Shown here: positions 27,101 to 34,687 of the stretch, one piece after another
Layout: each line of letters opens with the position of its first letter
Position numbering within the stretch: position 1 is the first letter of the stretch
Origin: SOJA01 sp964598485
GTDB taxonomy: Archaea > Thermoproteota > Bathyarchaeia > Bathyarchaeales > Bathycorpusculaceae
Reading direction: 5' to 3'
Assembly: GCA_964598485.1 (NCBI GenBank)
Contig: CAZRCD010000010.1
Span: 8,512 to 72,511, forward strand
Length of the DNA: 64,000 nt
The notes under the pieces: model-generated
What the model saw: the letters and a program-made list of their open reading frames with translations, nothing else
Told to the model about the DNA's origin: nothing
The model's database searches: none
Program-made: the position numbers and the translations under genes

Positions 27101-27928
27101 AATTTCAGAATAGACATCTGTTAAGCCATCGTTGTCCGTGACTGTTAACGTCACTGTATAGTTGCCGTAAGTTAAGTAGGAATGAGTTACCATTGGACTT
27201 GTCACAGCAGTTACGTTTCCGTCGTCAAAATCCCAAGAATAAGTTGTAATGCATCCGTCTGGGTCATAGCTTGCTGAAGCATTGAAAGTGACCGTGTCAT
27301 TTGCAACTGGATAGCTTGGCGAATGAGTGAATAATGCAGTTGGCGGTGTGTCTTCGCAAATCACTTCTAAGTATGGATCTTTTGCTGTGCCGTCGTATTC
27401 TTTGCTTGCAAAGTATCGTGCAAGATTGGGATTGTTTTGAGTTGGGTCGTCCAAGAGAAGTTTAACAACAATGCTTAGTATTTTGTCTCCAGAATATTGT
27501 ATTTGACCATAAGATGTAATGTCCCAGCAATAGTACTGTCCAGTTCCATTCACAAGAATACTGGTGATAAGCAAGCCGACAGCAGGTGCATTATTCCACG
27601 TAATGCTTCCTTCATCCCAGCTGTCGCCTGTCTCATGCACATAGATCTCAACGCTTGGATCCCAACTCTTATAGGTGGAGTACAAGTAAAGTTTAACAGA
27701 AGTTATCGATTTACCATTCGGAATAGAATCTAAACCAAATTTCAGATAACTCCGCCTAGTTCTGCTGTCGGATTTAACGCGTAGGCTTGTTTCAGATCCG
27801 TGATTGCCGTTTGGAAATTCGGCTTCAACCCACGAGTCCTCAGCAGAATATACATGTGACGTATAGGAGGACTTGACAGGAAATACGAGCACAGATGAAA
27901 GCATAAGAAAACCGATTAGAAATATCAC
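24101..27928 (-). CDS. Giant surface protein: DNRLRE, PKD, Ig-like and seven InlB-type repeats
   Basis: 1275 residues from a GTG, with signal peptide (about 1-20) and C-terminal membrane helix followed by RRKRK. Order: DNRLRE/CBM96-like domain (about 24-190, with YLKFGLDSIP and DSWDEGSITWNNAP); PKD domain (about 195-280, DPDGCITTYSWDFDDGN); a beta-rich region with cysteines (about 285-455); two Ig-like domains (each with YQWY); seven repeats of about 73 residues (GGTTDPAPGTYTY-type, ending DHTLKAIF-type), like InlB B-repeats; a third Ig-like domain. Role is probably adhesion or S-layer-associated carbohydrate contact. The promoter carries the palindrome 28012-28026. Confidence 0.85.
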   Translation of the reverse strand: MIFLIGFLMLSSVLVFPVKSSYTSHVYSAEDSWVEAEFPNGNHGSETSLRVKSDSRTRRSYLKFGLDSIPNGKSITSVKLYLYSTYKSWDPSVEIYVHETGDSWDEGSITWNNAPAVGLLITSILVNGTGQYYCWDITSYGQIQYSGDKILSIVVKLLLDDPTQNNPNLARYFASKEYDGTAKDPYLEVICEDTPPTALFTHSPSYPVANDTVTFNASASYDPDGCITTYSWDFDDGNVTAVTSPMVTHSYLTYGNYTVTLTVTDNDGLTDVYSEIVEVVDPAILRVSLPEGTYVKQNTGDPWIDKGWLLNQTGNSWSFTVKIYDTSRCLKSYDTHLIVALNDAAYNNLQSLTINGTSIPKTAFQYGKPKPYGTKYWPNDIYSTWFNDTYVNVGKILGKSYKILTVSVTFSDATDARIHFDAYGSVFCWEPCSWCGVTWSPHSEDSTVIYQAAPIPLSVSISPTSKVIDLGQYVTFTSSVSGGTSPYSYQWYLDGSAVAGADSSSWVFTPTSADYYLVHLNVTDNLGEEAKSNIAEVTVNPELSVSIQPASTVITLGQSVDFTSTVSGGTPPYTYQWYVNDTEVSGANSSSWTFTPTSTGYYLVSLKVADDTSAAALSDEAEVTVVLPTYTLTIMAIAGGVTDPASGTYTYDEGTNVEVTAIPDANYNFAYWDLDGAYNGTNNPTTVLMDKNHTLKAIFALVTYTLTITTTTGGTTDPVPDTYTYDDGSSASVQALPSANYMLDHWVLDGSPAGSDNPISVLMDGNHILHAVFSLINYTLTITATAGGTTDPALGTHIYASGSSVIVTATSDINYKFIHWEIDGSNITDNPITVLMDKNYTLHAVFQLLTYRLTILSSPGGVTDPASGTYTHVNGTHASVTAVPGEHYLLDYWELDGVYAGSENPITVLMTDDHTLQPFFKLCNYTLTITATAGGTTDPTPGTYTYTAETSIEVTAIPNAGYRFDHWVLDGSPAGSDNPINVLMNSDHNLEAVFAETHTLIITMSEGGTTDPSPGTYVYETPTNVVVEAIPSADYLFDHWELDDVDIGSDNPITVYVGSNHTLKAFFTLITYQLTITTTSGGTTDPAPGTYTYASGSFVSVTAIPETDYVFDHWELDSVDVGSANPYTVLMDKDHTLKAIFTYSPPPPPLSVSISPLSASIPVGSSVTFTSTASGGTSPYTYQWYLNGDPVSGANSPSWTFTSTSSGIYYVHLEVTDANSNKLQSGTARVTVTSAAVGGYSVSLTKPVAKTPLIFYTMLLAIFGTVISLIRRKRK

Positions 27929-28011
27929 TCCTAATTGTTTATGCCTTAAGTATATTGCCCTTCTCCCCTCTCAGCACTAAATGCTTTGGCTTTCAACCAA
28001 TATAAAACTTC

Positions 28012-28026
28012 TGGAATTATCTTCTA
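28012..28026 (-). promoter_or_regulatory. TGGAA-N5-TTCTA palindrome upstream of the giant surface protein
   Basis: On the minus (coding) strand it reads TAGAAGATAATTCCA and is followed directly by GAAGTTTTATATTGG, where TTTATATT is the TATA element. The palindrome therefore lies in the position of an upstream activator site. The same arrangement is seen at 38431, 40648, 43916 and 63860. Confidence 0.6.
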
Positions 28027-28274
28027 TAACGGGAAAACATAAATTCCTTCAAAGTTCCCTCTTGAAAACTTGCAGTAACCTTTGCCAAAACATTTTATTT
28101 TGAGGTTAATAGCAAAACGTTTCAAAACAACAGAATTACATCTTTTATATAGGAAGCCAGAAGAGCAGTGATAATAGCGATGGTTCTAATGGACTTTAGT
28201 TTGTTTATTTTTGTTTGAAGGAGTCTCCCAATTCGATTTTATTTCGAGAAAAAAACACGCATAAAAAGAGAAGG

Positions 28275-28299
28275 TAGAAGAGATTCTATGATTAATTTA
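28275..28299 (+). promoter_or_regulatory. Promoter of 28332 gene with TAGAA-N4-TTCTA palindrome
   Basis: TAGAA (28275-28279), four bases, TTCTA (28284-28288), then TATA-like ATTAATTTA (about 28291-28299). This mirrors the palindrome-then-TATA arrangement of the other surface-protein genes, but with a 4-base spacer. The TATA lies about 35 bases before the ATG at 28332. Confidence 0.45.
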
Positions 28300-28331
28300 T
28301 CTATGCTTTCGCAATATTTCTTCTACGGAAT

Positions 28332-31300
28332 ATGGATTATAGGGTTTTTCTCGAATTAGATTATAGAAGATATTTCCAGAATGTTAAAAACATGGTTTCA
28401 AGATTAAATAGATGGGGGGCATGCGGGGAGGCTTTCAACGTTGTATGGGAGCTGGTCTTGATGAGTTCTTGTAGGCTGAGACATTTTGTTAGAATGTTCC
28501 TTCTTTTCTGTTTAGTTGCAATGATGTGCCAGCAGACGTTTTTGCATTGTTTGAATTTGGACGTTATAGGAGAAACAACATCAACGTCAAAAGGGATTAT
28601 TGATTTGTACACTCAGAAAGAGCCTCATAGCGGAAAGGGGCCAGACATGCCAAGCGATGCATTCGGTCCCGGAGAGGTTGTTGTTCTATATGCATTAGTA
28701 ACGGCTGGTGGTGTACCTAAGCAAAATTTGCCTGTAGCGTTTTGTGTACAAATTCCAGATAATACTTCATTTAGTAGGGTTGCTAAAACCAACGTAAGCG
28801 GGATAGCGAGGATTAATTTTACGATACCCGAAAAATGCGGCGTTGAAAGCGAAATATTTGGAGAATGGGGTGTTTTAACAAATGTGTTGATTGGGAACAT
28901 AAGGTTTTACGATAGACTAACTTTCAAAGTAGACTGGATTATAAAATTGGTGTCCGTAAGGACAGTATGGATGATTGATGGAAATCTTACGTATCGACGT
29001 TATTTTGGAAAGGGAGGAGATGTTGGATTAGAAATTACTTTAAGAAGTATAGCTATGAGCATAAAAAAAGCTACATTTTCAATAGTTGTACAGGATGAGT
29101 TAAACGTTCCAATTAATCATTTAGAAATACCTAATTTCGAAGTGCAGCCCAACCAGAAATTAATCTACCTATATGGTGCATTGAATATCCCGAAATGGGC
29201 GTTCGTTGGAAATGCAACTGTCTTCGTATCAGCGCTTACCGCTCCAGTAAATCAGAGCGGGGTTCCATACTGTCCAACAATATCAACAAACTTTTGTATC
29301 ACAATATATGAACCGCTAACAATAACTTTTCATGATGTAGCTGTTGTGAGCGTTACTCCATCTACTTACGTAGTCGAAGCGGGTCAGATCATAGACATAA
29401 CCGCTGCTGTTAGGAATGAAGGAACGACAAATGAAACCTTTAATGTAAACGCTTACTATAACTCTGACCCCATCGAAACCCTGCAAGTTGTATCACCTAC
29501 GCCTTATTCGCAAGCAATGTTAAACTTTTCTTGGGATACCTCATCCCTTAGTGAGGGAAACTATACAATAACCGTGTCTATCCCATATCTAGCAGGAGAA
29601 GCGGATAGAACTGATAACGTTTTCATTGACGGAATAGTTGAGATTAAACTAAAACCACCAGTCATTATTCATGATATCGCTGTAGTTGACGTTCACCCTT
29701 CAAACTATTATGTTTACATTGGTGATTTCATAAATATTAGTGTCAGCGTTCTCAATAAAGAAACAGAAACAGAATCCTTCAATGTAACCACCTACTATGA
29801 CTCATGTCAGATTGGAACTTTAACAGTCATCAATTTAGCGCCTAGCACTCAAACAACACGTATTTTCATTTGGAATACAAACTCTGTGAAAGAAGGTTTT
29901 TATCAAATAAGTGCTTCTGCTTTTCTTTCAAACGACAGTGATGTTTCGGATAACACTTTTGTTGATGGTGTTGTTCAAGTTAAAGCTAAGCCTCCCCCGC
30001 TAATAATTCATGATGTTGCAGTTTTAAATGTCACACCATCTTCCACTCTAGCATATATTGGTGATGTTGTTGATGTTTATGTTGTCGTTAAAAATGAGGG
30101 TAATTTTACTGAGTCTTTTAATGTTACTGTTTTTTATGATTCAAACGTCATTGAAACTTTGCTCGTTGAAAACTTGGAGCCTAACTCTGAAAAATCCCGA
30201 GTCTTCCACTGGAATATGCATGATGTACCAGAAGGAAATTACACCTTAAGCGCTTCAGCAAGTTTTGTTCCTGATGAACAGAATTTTGAAAATAACCTTT
30301 TTGTTGATGGTGTTGTTCGAATTATGGCTAGACCTCCGTTGCCTCCAATCCATGATGTTGTGGTTTTAAGCGTTTCACCCTCAAAAACCCTTGTGTATGT
30401 AGGTGAAGTTGTTGATGTTTATGTTGTTGTTAAAAATCAAGGAAATTATACTGAAACTTTTAATCTCGCCGTCTACGCAGACCTAAATACGGCAGTTATT
30501 GGAGATGAAATCACTGTGGGCACATGGATTGTCAGAAATTTAGAGCCGAACGACGAAAATTCACCAGTTTTCCATTGGAATACGCGAAATATGGCGGAGG
30601 GAAATTATACTTTAAGTGCAGAGGCGAGTGTTGTGCCCGGGGAGCTTAACATCGAGAATAACAGGTTTGTTGACGGAATTATTGAGATTAAACCTAAACT
30701 ACCCCCCATTATCCACGACATCGCAATAATTAACGTCCGCATTCCAAGAATTAGCCTTTACATTGGCGAATTACTCCATATCAACGTTACCGTTACCAAT
30801 GAAGGAACAGAAACGGAAACATTCAACGTGAGCGCCTATTATAACTCCTTATCGATTGAGACCATGCAGGTTACAGATCTCACACCTAACACCCAAATAT
30901 CATTAGTGTTTGTTTGGAATACAAGTTATGTGCATGAGGATTTTTATCAAATAAGTTCTTTTGCCCATCCGGTTCCAGGCGAAATTGATGTTGCAGACAA
31001 TAAGTTCATTGGCGACGTTGTTGAAGTTAGGGCTAAATCTCCACCACCTATGATACATGATGTTGTGGTTTTAAGCGTTTCACCCTCAAAAACCCTTGTT
31101 TATGTAGGTGAAGTTGTTGATGTTTATGTTGTTGTTAAAAATCAAGGAAATTATACTGAAACTTTTAATCTCGCCGTCTACGCAGACCTAAATACGGCAG
31201 TTATTGGAGATGAAATCACTGTGGGCACATGGATTGTCAGAAATTTAGAGCCGAACGACGAAAATTCACCAGTTTTCCATTGGAATACGCGAAATATGGC

Positions 31301-31676
31301 GGAGGGAAATTATACTTTAAGTGCAGAGGCGAGTGTTGTGCCCGGGGAGCTTAACATCGAGAATAACAGGTTTGTTGACGGTGTTGTTTGGGTTAAGCTA
31401 GTGGTGTTACCCATTGCTTGGGAAATTCCTAGATGGCTTCTGGCTCTACTATTTTTATTGGCAGTATTTATTGGAGCTTGTTTAGTTGCCGCCATTGTAT
31501 TTGCGTTGTTGTGGAGGCGTTGTAGAAAGAAAAAGGACCAGATGGACAAGCAGACAACCCGCCCTGAAGTTGGGTTCAAAAAAAGTAAGACATGTAACGT
31601 GTGTGGGAAAGAATTCCTTGGAACATACACTTTCTGTCCCTACTGCTTCACTTTCCACGGAAAAGACTACGAATAA
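28332..31676 (+). CDS. Surface protein with CARDB repeats and a C-terminal zinc ribbon
   Basis: 1114 residues. The first 43 are soluble; a signal/anchor helix follows (about 53-72), so the ATG at 28461 is an alternative start, although promoter spacing favours 28332. Then come an Ig-like region (about 95-330) and six CARDB-type repeats (each starting IHDVAV or IHDIAI and containing NEGTxTETFNV and EGNYT-type motifs). The sixth is nearly identical to the fourth. A second membrane helix (about 1045-1068) leads to a cytoplasmic tail ending in a zinc ribbon (CNVCGKEF, then CPYCFTF). Ribbons on the inner tail of an adhesin are unusual and suggest signalling or anchoring. Role inferred. Confidence 0.8.
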   Translation: MDYRVFLELDYRRYFQNVKNMVSRLNRWGACGEAFNVVWELVLMSSCRLRHFVRMFLLFCLVAMMCQQTFLHCLNLDVIGETTSTSKGIIDLYTQKEPHSGKGPDMPSDAFGPGEVVVLYALVTAGGVPKQNLPVAFCVQIPDNTSFSRVAKTNVSGIARINFTIPEKCGVESEIFGEWGVLTNVLIGNIRFYDRLTFKVDWIIKLVSVRTVWMIDGNLTYRRYFGKGGDVGLEITLRSIAMSIKKATFSIVVQDELNVPINHLEIPNFEVQPNQKLIYLYGALNIPKWAFVGNATVFVSALTAPVNQSGVPYCPTISTNFCITIYEPLTITFHDVAVVSVTPSTYVVEAGQIIDITAAVRNEGTTNETFNVNAYYNSDPIETLQVVSPTPYSQAMLNFSWDTSSLSEGNYTITVSIPYLAGEADRTDNVFIDGIVEIKLKPPVIIHDIAVVDVHPSNYYVYIGDFINISVSVLNKETETESFNVTTYYDSCQIGTLTVINLAPSTQTTRIFIWNTNSVKEGFYQISASAFLSNDSDVSDNTFVDGVVQVKAKPPPLIIHDVAVLNVTPSSTLAYIGDVVDVYVVVKNEGNFTESFNVTVFYDSNVIETLLVENLEPNSEKSRVFHWNMHDVPEGNYTLSASASFVPDEQNFENNLFVDGVVRIMARPPLPPIHDVVVLSVSPSKTLVYVGEVVDVYVVVKNQGNYTETFNLAVYADLNTAVIGDEITVGTWIVRNLEPNDENSPVFHWNTRNMAEGNYTLSAEASVVPGELNIENNRFVDGIIEIKPKLPPIIHDIAIINVRIPRISLYIGELLHINVTVTNEGTETETFNVSAYYNSLSIETMQVTDLTPNTQISLVFVWNTSYVHEDFYQISSFAHPVPGEIDVADNKFIGDVVEVRAKSPPPMIHDVVVLSVSPSKTLVYVGEVVDVYVVVKNQGNYTETFNLAVYADLNTAVIGDEITVGTWIVRNLEPNDENSPVFHWNTRNMAEGNYTLSAEASVVPGELNIENNRFVDGVVWVKLVVLPIAWEIPRWLLALLFLLAVFIGACLVAAIVFALLWRRCRKKKDQMDKQTTRPEVGFKKSKTCNVCGKEFLGTYTFCPYCFTFHGKDYE
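30351..30676 (+). repeat. 326-base intragenic duplication, copy 1
   Basis: Identical to 31056-31381 except for one base (GTGTATG against GTTTATG), far closer than any other CARDB repeat in the gene. It encodes one whole CARDB module. The near-identity marks a recent duplication or gene conversion. Confidence 0.9.
31056..31381 (+). repeat. 326-base intragenic duplication, copy 2
   Basis: Second copy of the CARDB-coding segment at 30351-30676, separated from it by about 380 bases that encode one divergent CARDB module. Confidence 0.9.
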
Positions 31677-31841
31677 CTAGTTAACCTCACGATATAATCT
31701 TGGTGATGTAGATGATTCAAAAAATTCAGTTTTCTTGAGCATATTTTGGGTAGAAATAGATATTAATTCTAGAGGAGTCTATCATAAATGTTTTTTAACT
31801 TCTTAATTATAAATAAAATGTTGAGAGGAGAAAAAGTGAAT

Positions 31842-32261
31842 ATGGCTAAAAAACCCGAGCCTGAGCTTCCTATTCGTGCCATCTCTATATTAGTGGGAAT
31901 CATGATTGGATGTATTTTAGCGTATGCCTATCAAGTGAATTTGCCTACTTTGTTCTTCGAAATAAATGGATATAGTGTAATTGGTTTGCTGTATAGTTTA
32001 GTTGTCTTCGTCACTATTCCTGTGCTGGCTGGTTTTGTTAGTGCTTTGCTGCATCCTGCCATGGCTGTGAAGAACGGTTTGTCTGTTGGTTTTTTCAGCG
32101 GGTTATTTAACAGTATATTGGCTACCCTCAAACTGATTTATGCACCAGTCTTAATGCCAAGCGAGGTTTATGCCTTTTCCGTATTCGCCATAATGTCAAT
32201 TTTCATCTGGATGATTCTTGCGGCTACGGCTGCTGTGCTAGCAGAAAAATTTTATGACTAG
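31842..32261 (+). CDS. Four-helix membrane protein, unknown
   Basis: 139 residues from the ATG at 31842 (MAKKPEPELPIRAISILVGI), preceded by GAGAGGAG about 18 bases upstream; the frame is open back to 31788. Four hydrophobic helices at about 12-30, 45-70, 78-95 and 110-132. Polar loops are short. No family recognised. It directly follows the CARDB surface protein and may share its transcript. Confidence 0.65.
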   Translation: MAKKPEPELPIRAISILVGIMIGCILAYAYQVNLPTLFFEINGYSVIGLLYSLVVFVTIPVLAGFVSALLHPAMAVKNGLSVGFFSGLFNSILATLKLIYAPVLMPSEVYAFSVFAIMSIFIWMILAATAAVLAEKFYD

Positions 32262-32795
32262 CTAATCACACATTTGTCGTAATATTTTTTGTAGAGGAAA
32301 AGGCTAGAAAAGGTTCCTATTCAGGCTGAACCCATTAGGATTATCGACTACGATTTGCAGAATAAATTCCATGAATTATATGGTTTTAGAAACTTAGAAA
32401 CTTTTTGAACTATCTTCTATAACAATGAACTATCCATTATCGGATTTCGAATCCTCAGCTTTTAGCTTCAATTTTGGTGTAACGCAGTTTGCTTCATGTG
32501 TGACGCAACAAAATAGAAAACCTTTCATCTACGTTTAAATTCTCCACCGAGCCTGTTTAATACATGAGGTAACGGGAATGTTAGACAAATTTTTGTTGTA
32601 GGTCACATTGCTGGTTATGGATATTACGTGAACATTGGAGGATGTGGTGGCAACGCTGACGTGAGGGTTTCTTCCTTTTCAAGTGATTATACTAGGTTGG
32701 GTTCGAAATTATAAAGTGTGAGAGGTGGACAAAGAAAAAAAGGTGTAGATGGGTAACAGTGCTCTTATGTTCTTGACTCTTGGGAGCGTAATTGT
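32262..32795. other. Intergenic region with a surface-protein remnant
   Basis: A regulon-type palindrome (TTGAA-N5-TTCTA, 32405-32419) lies here, and further right a short plus-strand frame (about 32590-32714) encodes FVVGHIAGYGYYVNIGGCGG then NADVRVSSF before a stop. Both look like leftovers of a deleted surface-protein gene. No intact gene. Confidence 0.4.
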
Positions 32796-33551
32796 TTACA
32801 GCAATTTTTCGATGTCTTCCTTGCGTTCTGGTGGATGCTCAGCAATCTTCTTTTTGTGGCGGACATAAAAAACTTTAGCTACTACGGCTACTACGGCTAC
32901 TACGGCTATTACTACAATGACCACTACTGTGACTTGGAACCAGAGTTGCGTCCAAATCGGAGAAACTGGCGGCAGTTGATCTGTAACTGTACCGTTTACA
33001 CGCTGATGATCTATTGGTTGCTGTTCAGGGGATACGAGCGTACTGTCAACTAGCTCTATAGTTGTTTCGCCTACGCTAAGACATGTAAAGTTCATAGTAG
33101 CTAGAAGCCCACTTCCGCTTGGCGTGCTACCAAAAGAGGTGTATCCTGCTCCTAAATGAGAAATTTCACCATGTGTGTTGTCTATCTTGCTACACACGAA
33201 ACTTGTTTCACGGACTTCCTGCATGAATGGCCCTTCATACACGTTAAAGTATACGTACTGACCCCCCCAAACTAGTCTTATGCCCTGTGAATCTCCGGTC
33301 GTTACTTCAATTGCGCTGGCATTCCATTTTAGGTCGACGCCCCACATAAATAAGTTAGACACGTCGGTGATGGTTATGTTAACATTAAATGTCGTACCAA
33401 GCTGGGTTATGTTATATGCATTGATGATTTTTAGTATCGGCGTTGCAGCCTTTGTCTCAGGCATTTGAATCTGGTATATATACGCTACACTAGTTATGGC
33501 GAGTGCCAGCAATAGTATCATTGGAAGCGTTTTTCTCCTCAATTTTTTCAC
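32796..33551 (-). CDS. Secreted cohesin-like protein with C-terminal anchor
   Basis: 251 residues. Signal peptide (about 1-33), one cohesin-like domain (about 38-190: TFNVNITITDVSNLFMWGVD, LKWNASAIEV, SGLLATMNFTCLSVGETTIE), a membrane helix (about 208-230) and a charged tail. The strand pattern V-N-x-x-I-x-x-V-x-x-L-x-x-x-x-x-x-L-x-W-x-x-x-x-x-E is that of cohesin modules, which bind dockerins. Many Asn-X-Thr sites suggest glycosylation. The helix-coding DNA contains a short tandem CTACGG-type repeat (32876-32908). Confidence 0.75.
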   Translation of the reverse strand: MKKLRRKTLPMILLLALAITSVAYIYQIQMPETKAATPILKIINAYNITQLGTTFNVNITITDVSNLFMWGVDLKWNASAIEVTTGDSQGIRLVWGGQYVYFNVYEGPFMQEVRETSFVCSKIDNTHGEISHLGAGYTSFGSTPSGSGLLATMNFTCLSVGETTIELVDSTLVSPEQQPIDHQRVNGTVTDQLPPVSPIWTQLWFQVTVVVIVVIAVVAVVAVVAKVFYVRHKKKIAEHPPERKEDIEKLL

Positions 33552-33721
33552 CCTAAGCTTAATTGTATGGTTCTATATTTGAAGTTTGTTATGCTCTAGC
33601 GCTTCGTTAAGCATTTTATCATCGATTTTACTTTTTTAGTTTATTTCTCTATAATTGAACAAAAATTAAGATGCTAAAGAAAAAAAAAGGAAGTGAAAGT
33701 CTTGTAAAGGTCTTTCAGTAT

Positions 33722-34432
33722 TTACCGAACTGCCTGAATATTTGATGAATAGCGCTGTCGCTTCTCTGGTGAAGTTTTTTTCCAAAGAATTAATGCAAGC
33801 AAAGTTGTTATCAGAAACAGCAGGGGGAGGATTACCATTGGGAATTCAGGTATTATATAGTAGCCGTCTTCAGTCTCGTAGCTTATGAGGTCAGCGTCTG
33901 GGTTTATGAGTTTCGTATAGAATAGATTCTGGCCAGCCAATACAAAAGGTATGTCGCAGAAGAGCGGCCCTCCGGTATCATTCTTCAAAATTGTGAATTG
34001 AATTTGGCATAGCGTTCCTGAACCGTTGATGTATTCGGAGGGTGCGCCTAATTTTATGCCTGCTACACAGAATACGCTGCTAGGTTTTATGGTTAGCCCG
34101 AAAGGGCCGTCAACATATTCGCCGAAAACATTATCAGGTGGGATGGTTAGGTCATCTGTGCTATTAATCTTCAATAATGTTGGATCCCAAGTTATGTTTA
34201 TTTGCCAAGTAGCAAGGTAGTACACATCAGTGACTGTTATGTTAGCAATGAAAGTAGTGTTAATAGGGGTCGATGCAGGGAATTCAAAGCTGGTATCCCC
34301 ATCTCTTATGTCGATTGTTTTGAGGTAGGTCGTGGCATCCGCAGCGGCAGATTGTATCGAAAAAGCTATCATGAAGCTTAAAAGAAGCACTACAGCAGTA
34401 ATAGGTATTCTCGTCTTTTTCAACATTTTCAC
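33722..34432 (-). CDS. Secreted cohesin-like protein with PEF-type C-terminal anchor
   Basis: 236 residues. Signal peptide (about 1-31), then one cohesin-like domain (about 35-192), sharing the signature LATWQINITWDPTLLKI, SGTLCQIQF and VLAGQNLFYTKLINPDADLI with the proteins at 34688 and 38591. The end reads IPEFPMVILPLLFLITTLLA then LILWKKTS: a PEF motif, a helix and basic residues, as in archaeal sorted surface proteins. It is likely anchored on the outer face and able to receive dockerin partners. Confidence 0.8.
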   Translation of the reverse strand: MKMLKKTRIPITAVVLLLSFMIAFSIQSAAADATTYLKTIDIRDGDTSFEFPASTPINTTFIANITVTDVYYLATWQINITWDPTLLKINSTDDLTIPPDNVFGEYVDGPFGLTIKPSSVFCVAGIKLGAPSEYINGSGTLCQIQFTILKNDTGGPLFCDIPFVLAGQNLFYTKLINPDADLISYETEDGYYIIPEFPMVILPLLFLITTLLALILWKKTSPEKRQRYSSNIQAVR

Positions 34433-34687
34433 CTAGTCCTTTATCTTTAAGTCGTTCAATATTTTAGTTTTTCTATGACGGCACTGTGACAGACTAGTAG
34501 GCGGTACTTAAATTGAAATGAGGCAGCTTCGGAGCACATCTCATGCGTAACTTTGAGAAATGGAGTTAGACTGAAATCCTTCGGAACGTATTTTGGACAA
34601 TTCGAATTGTATTTGTCACTCCAACTTTGTGGTACGCGCAAATACTTCAAAATGAATAAAAAAAGAGGGATTTATTGCAAGTGTATT

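Noticed and set aside
32876..32908. Tandem CTACGG-like repeat considered as a variable-number repeat
   Set aside because: It encodes the alanine/valine-rich membrane helix of the 32796 product; too short to claim variability.
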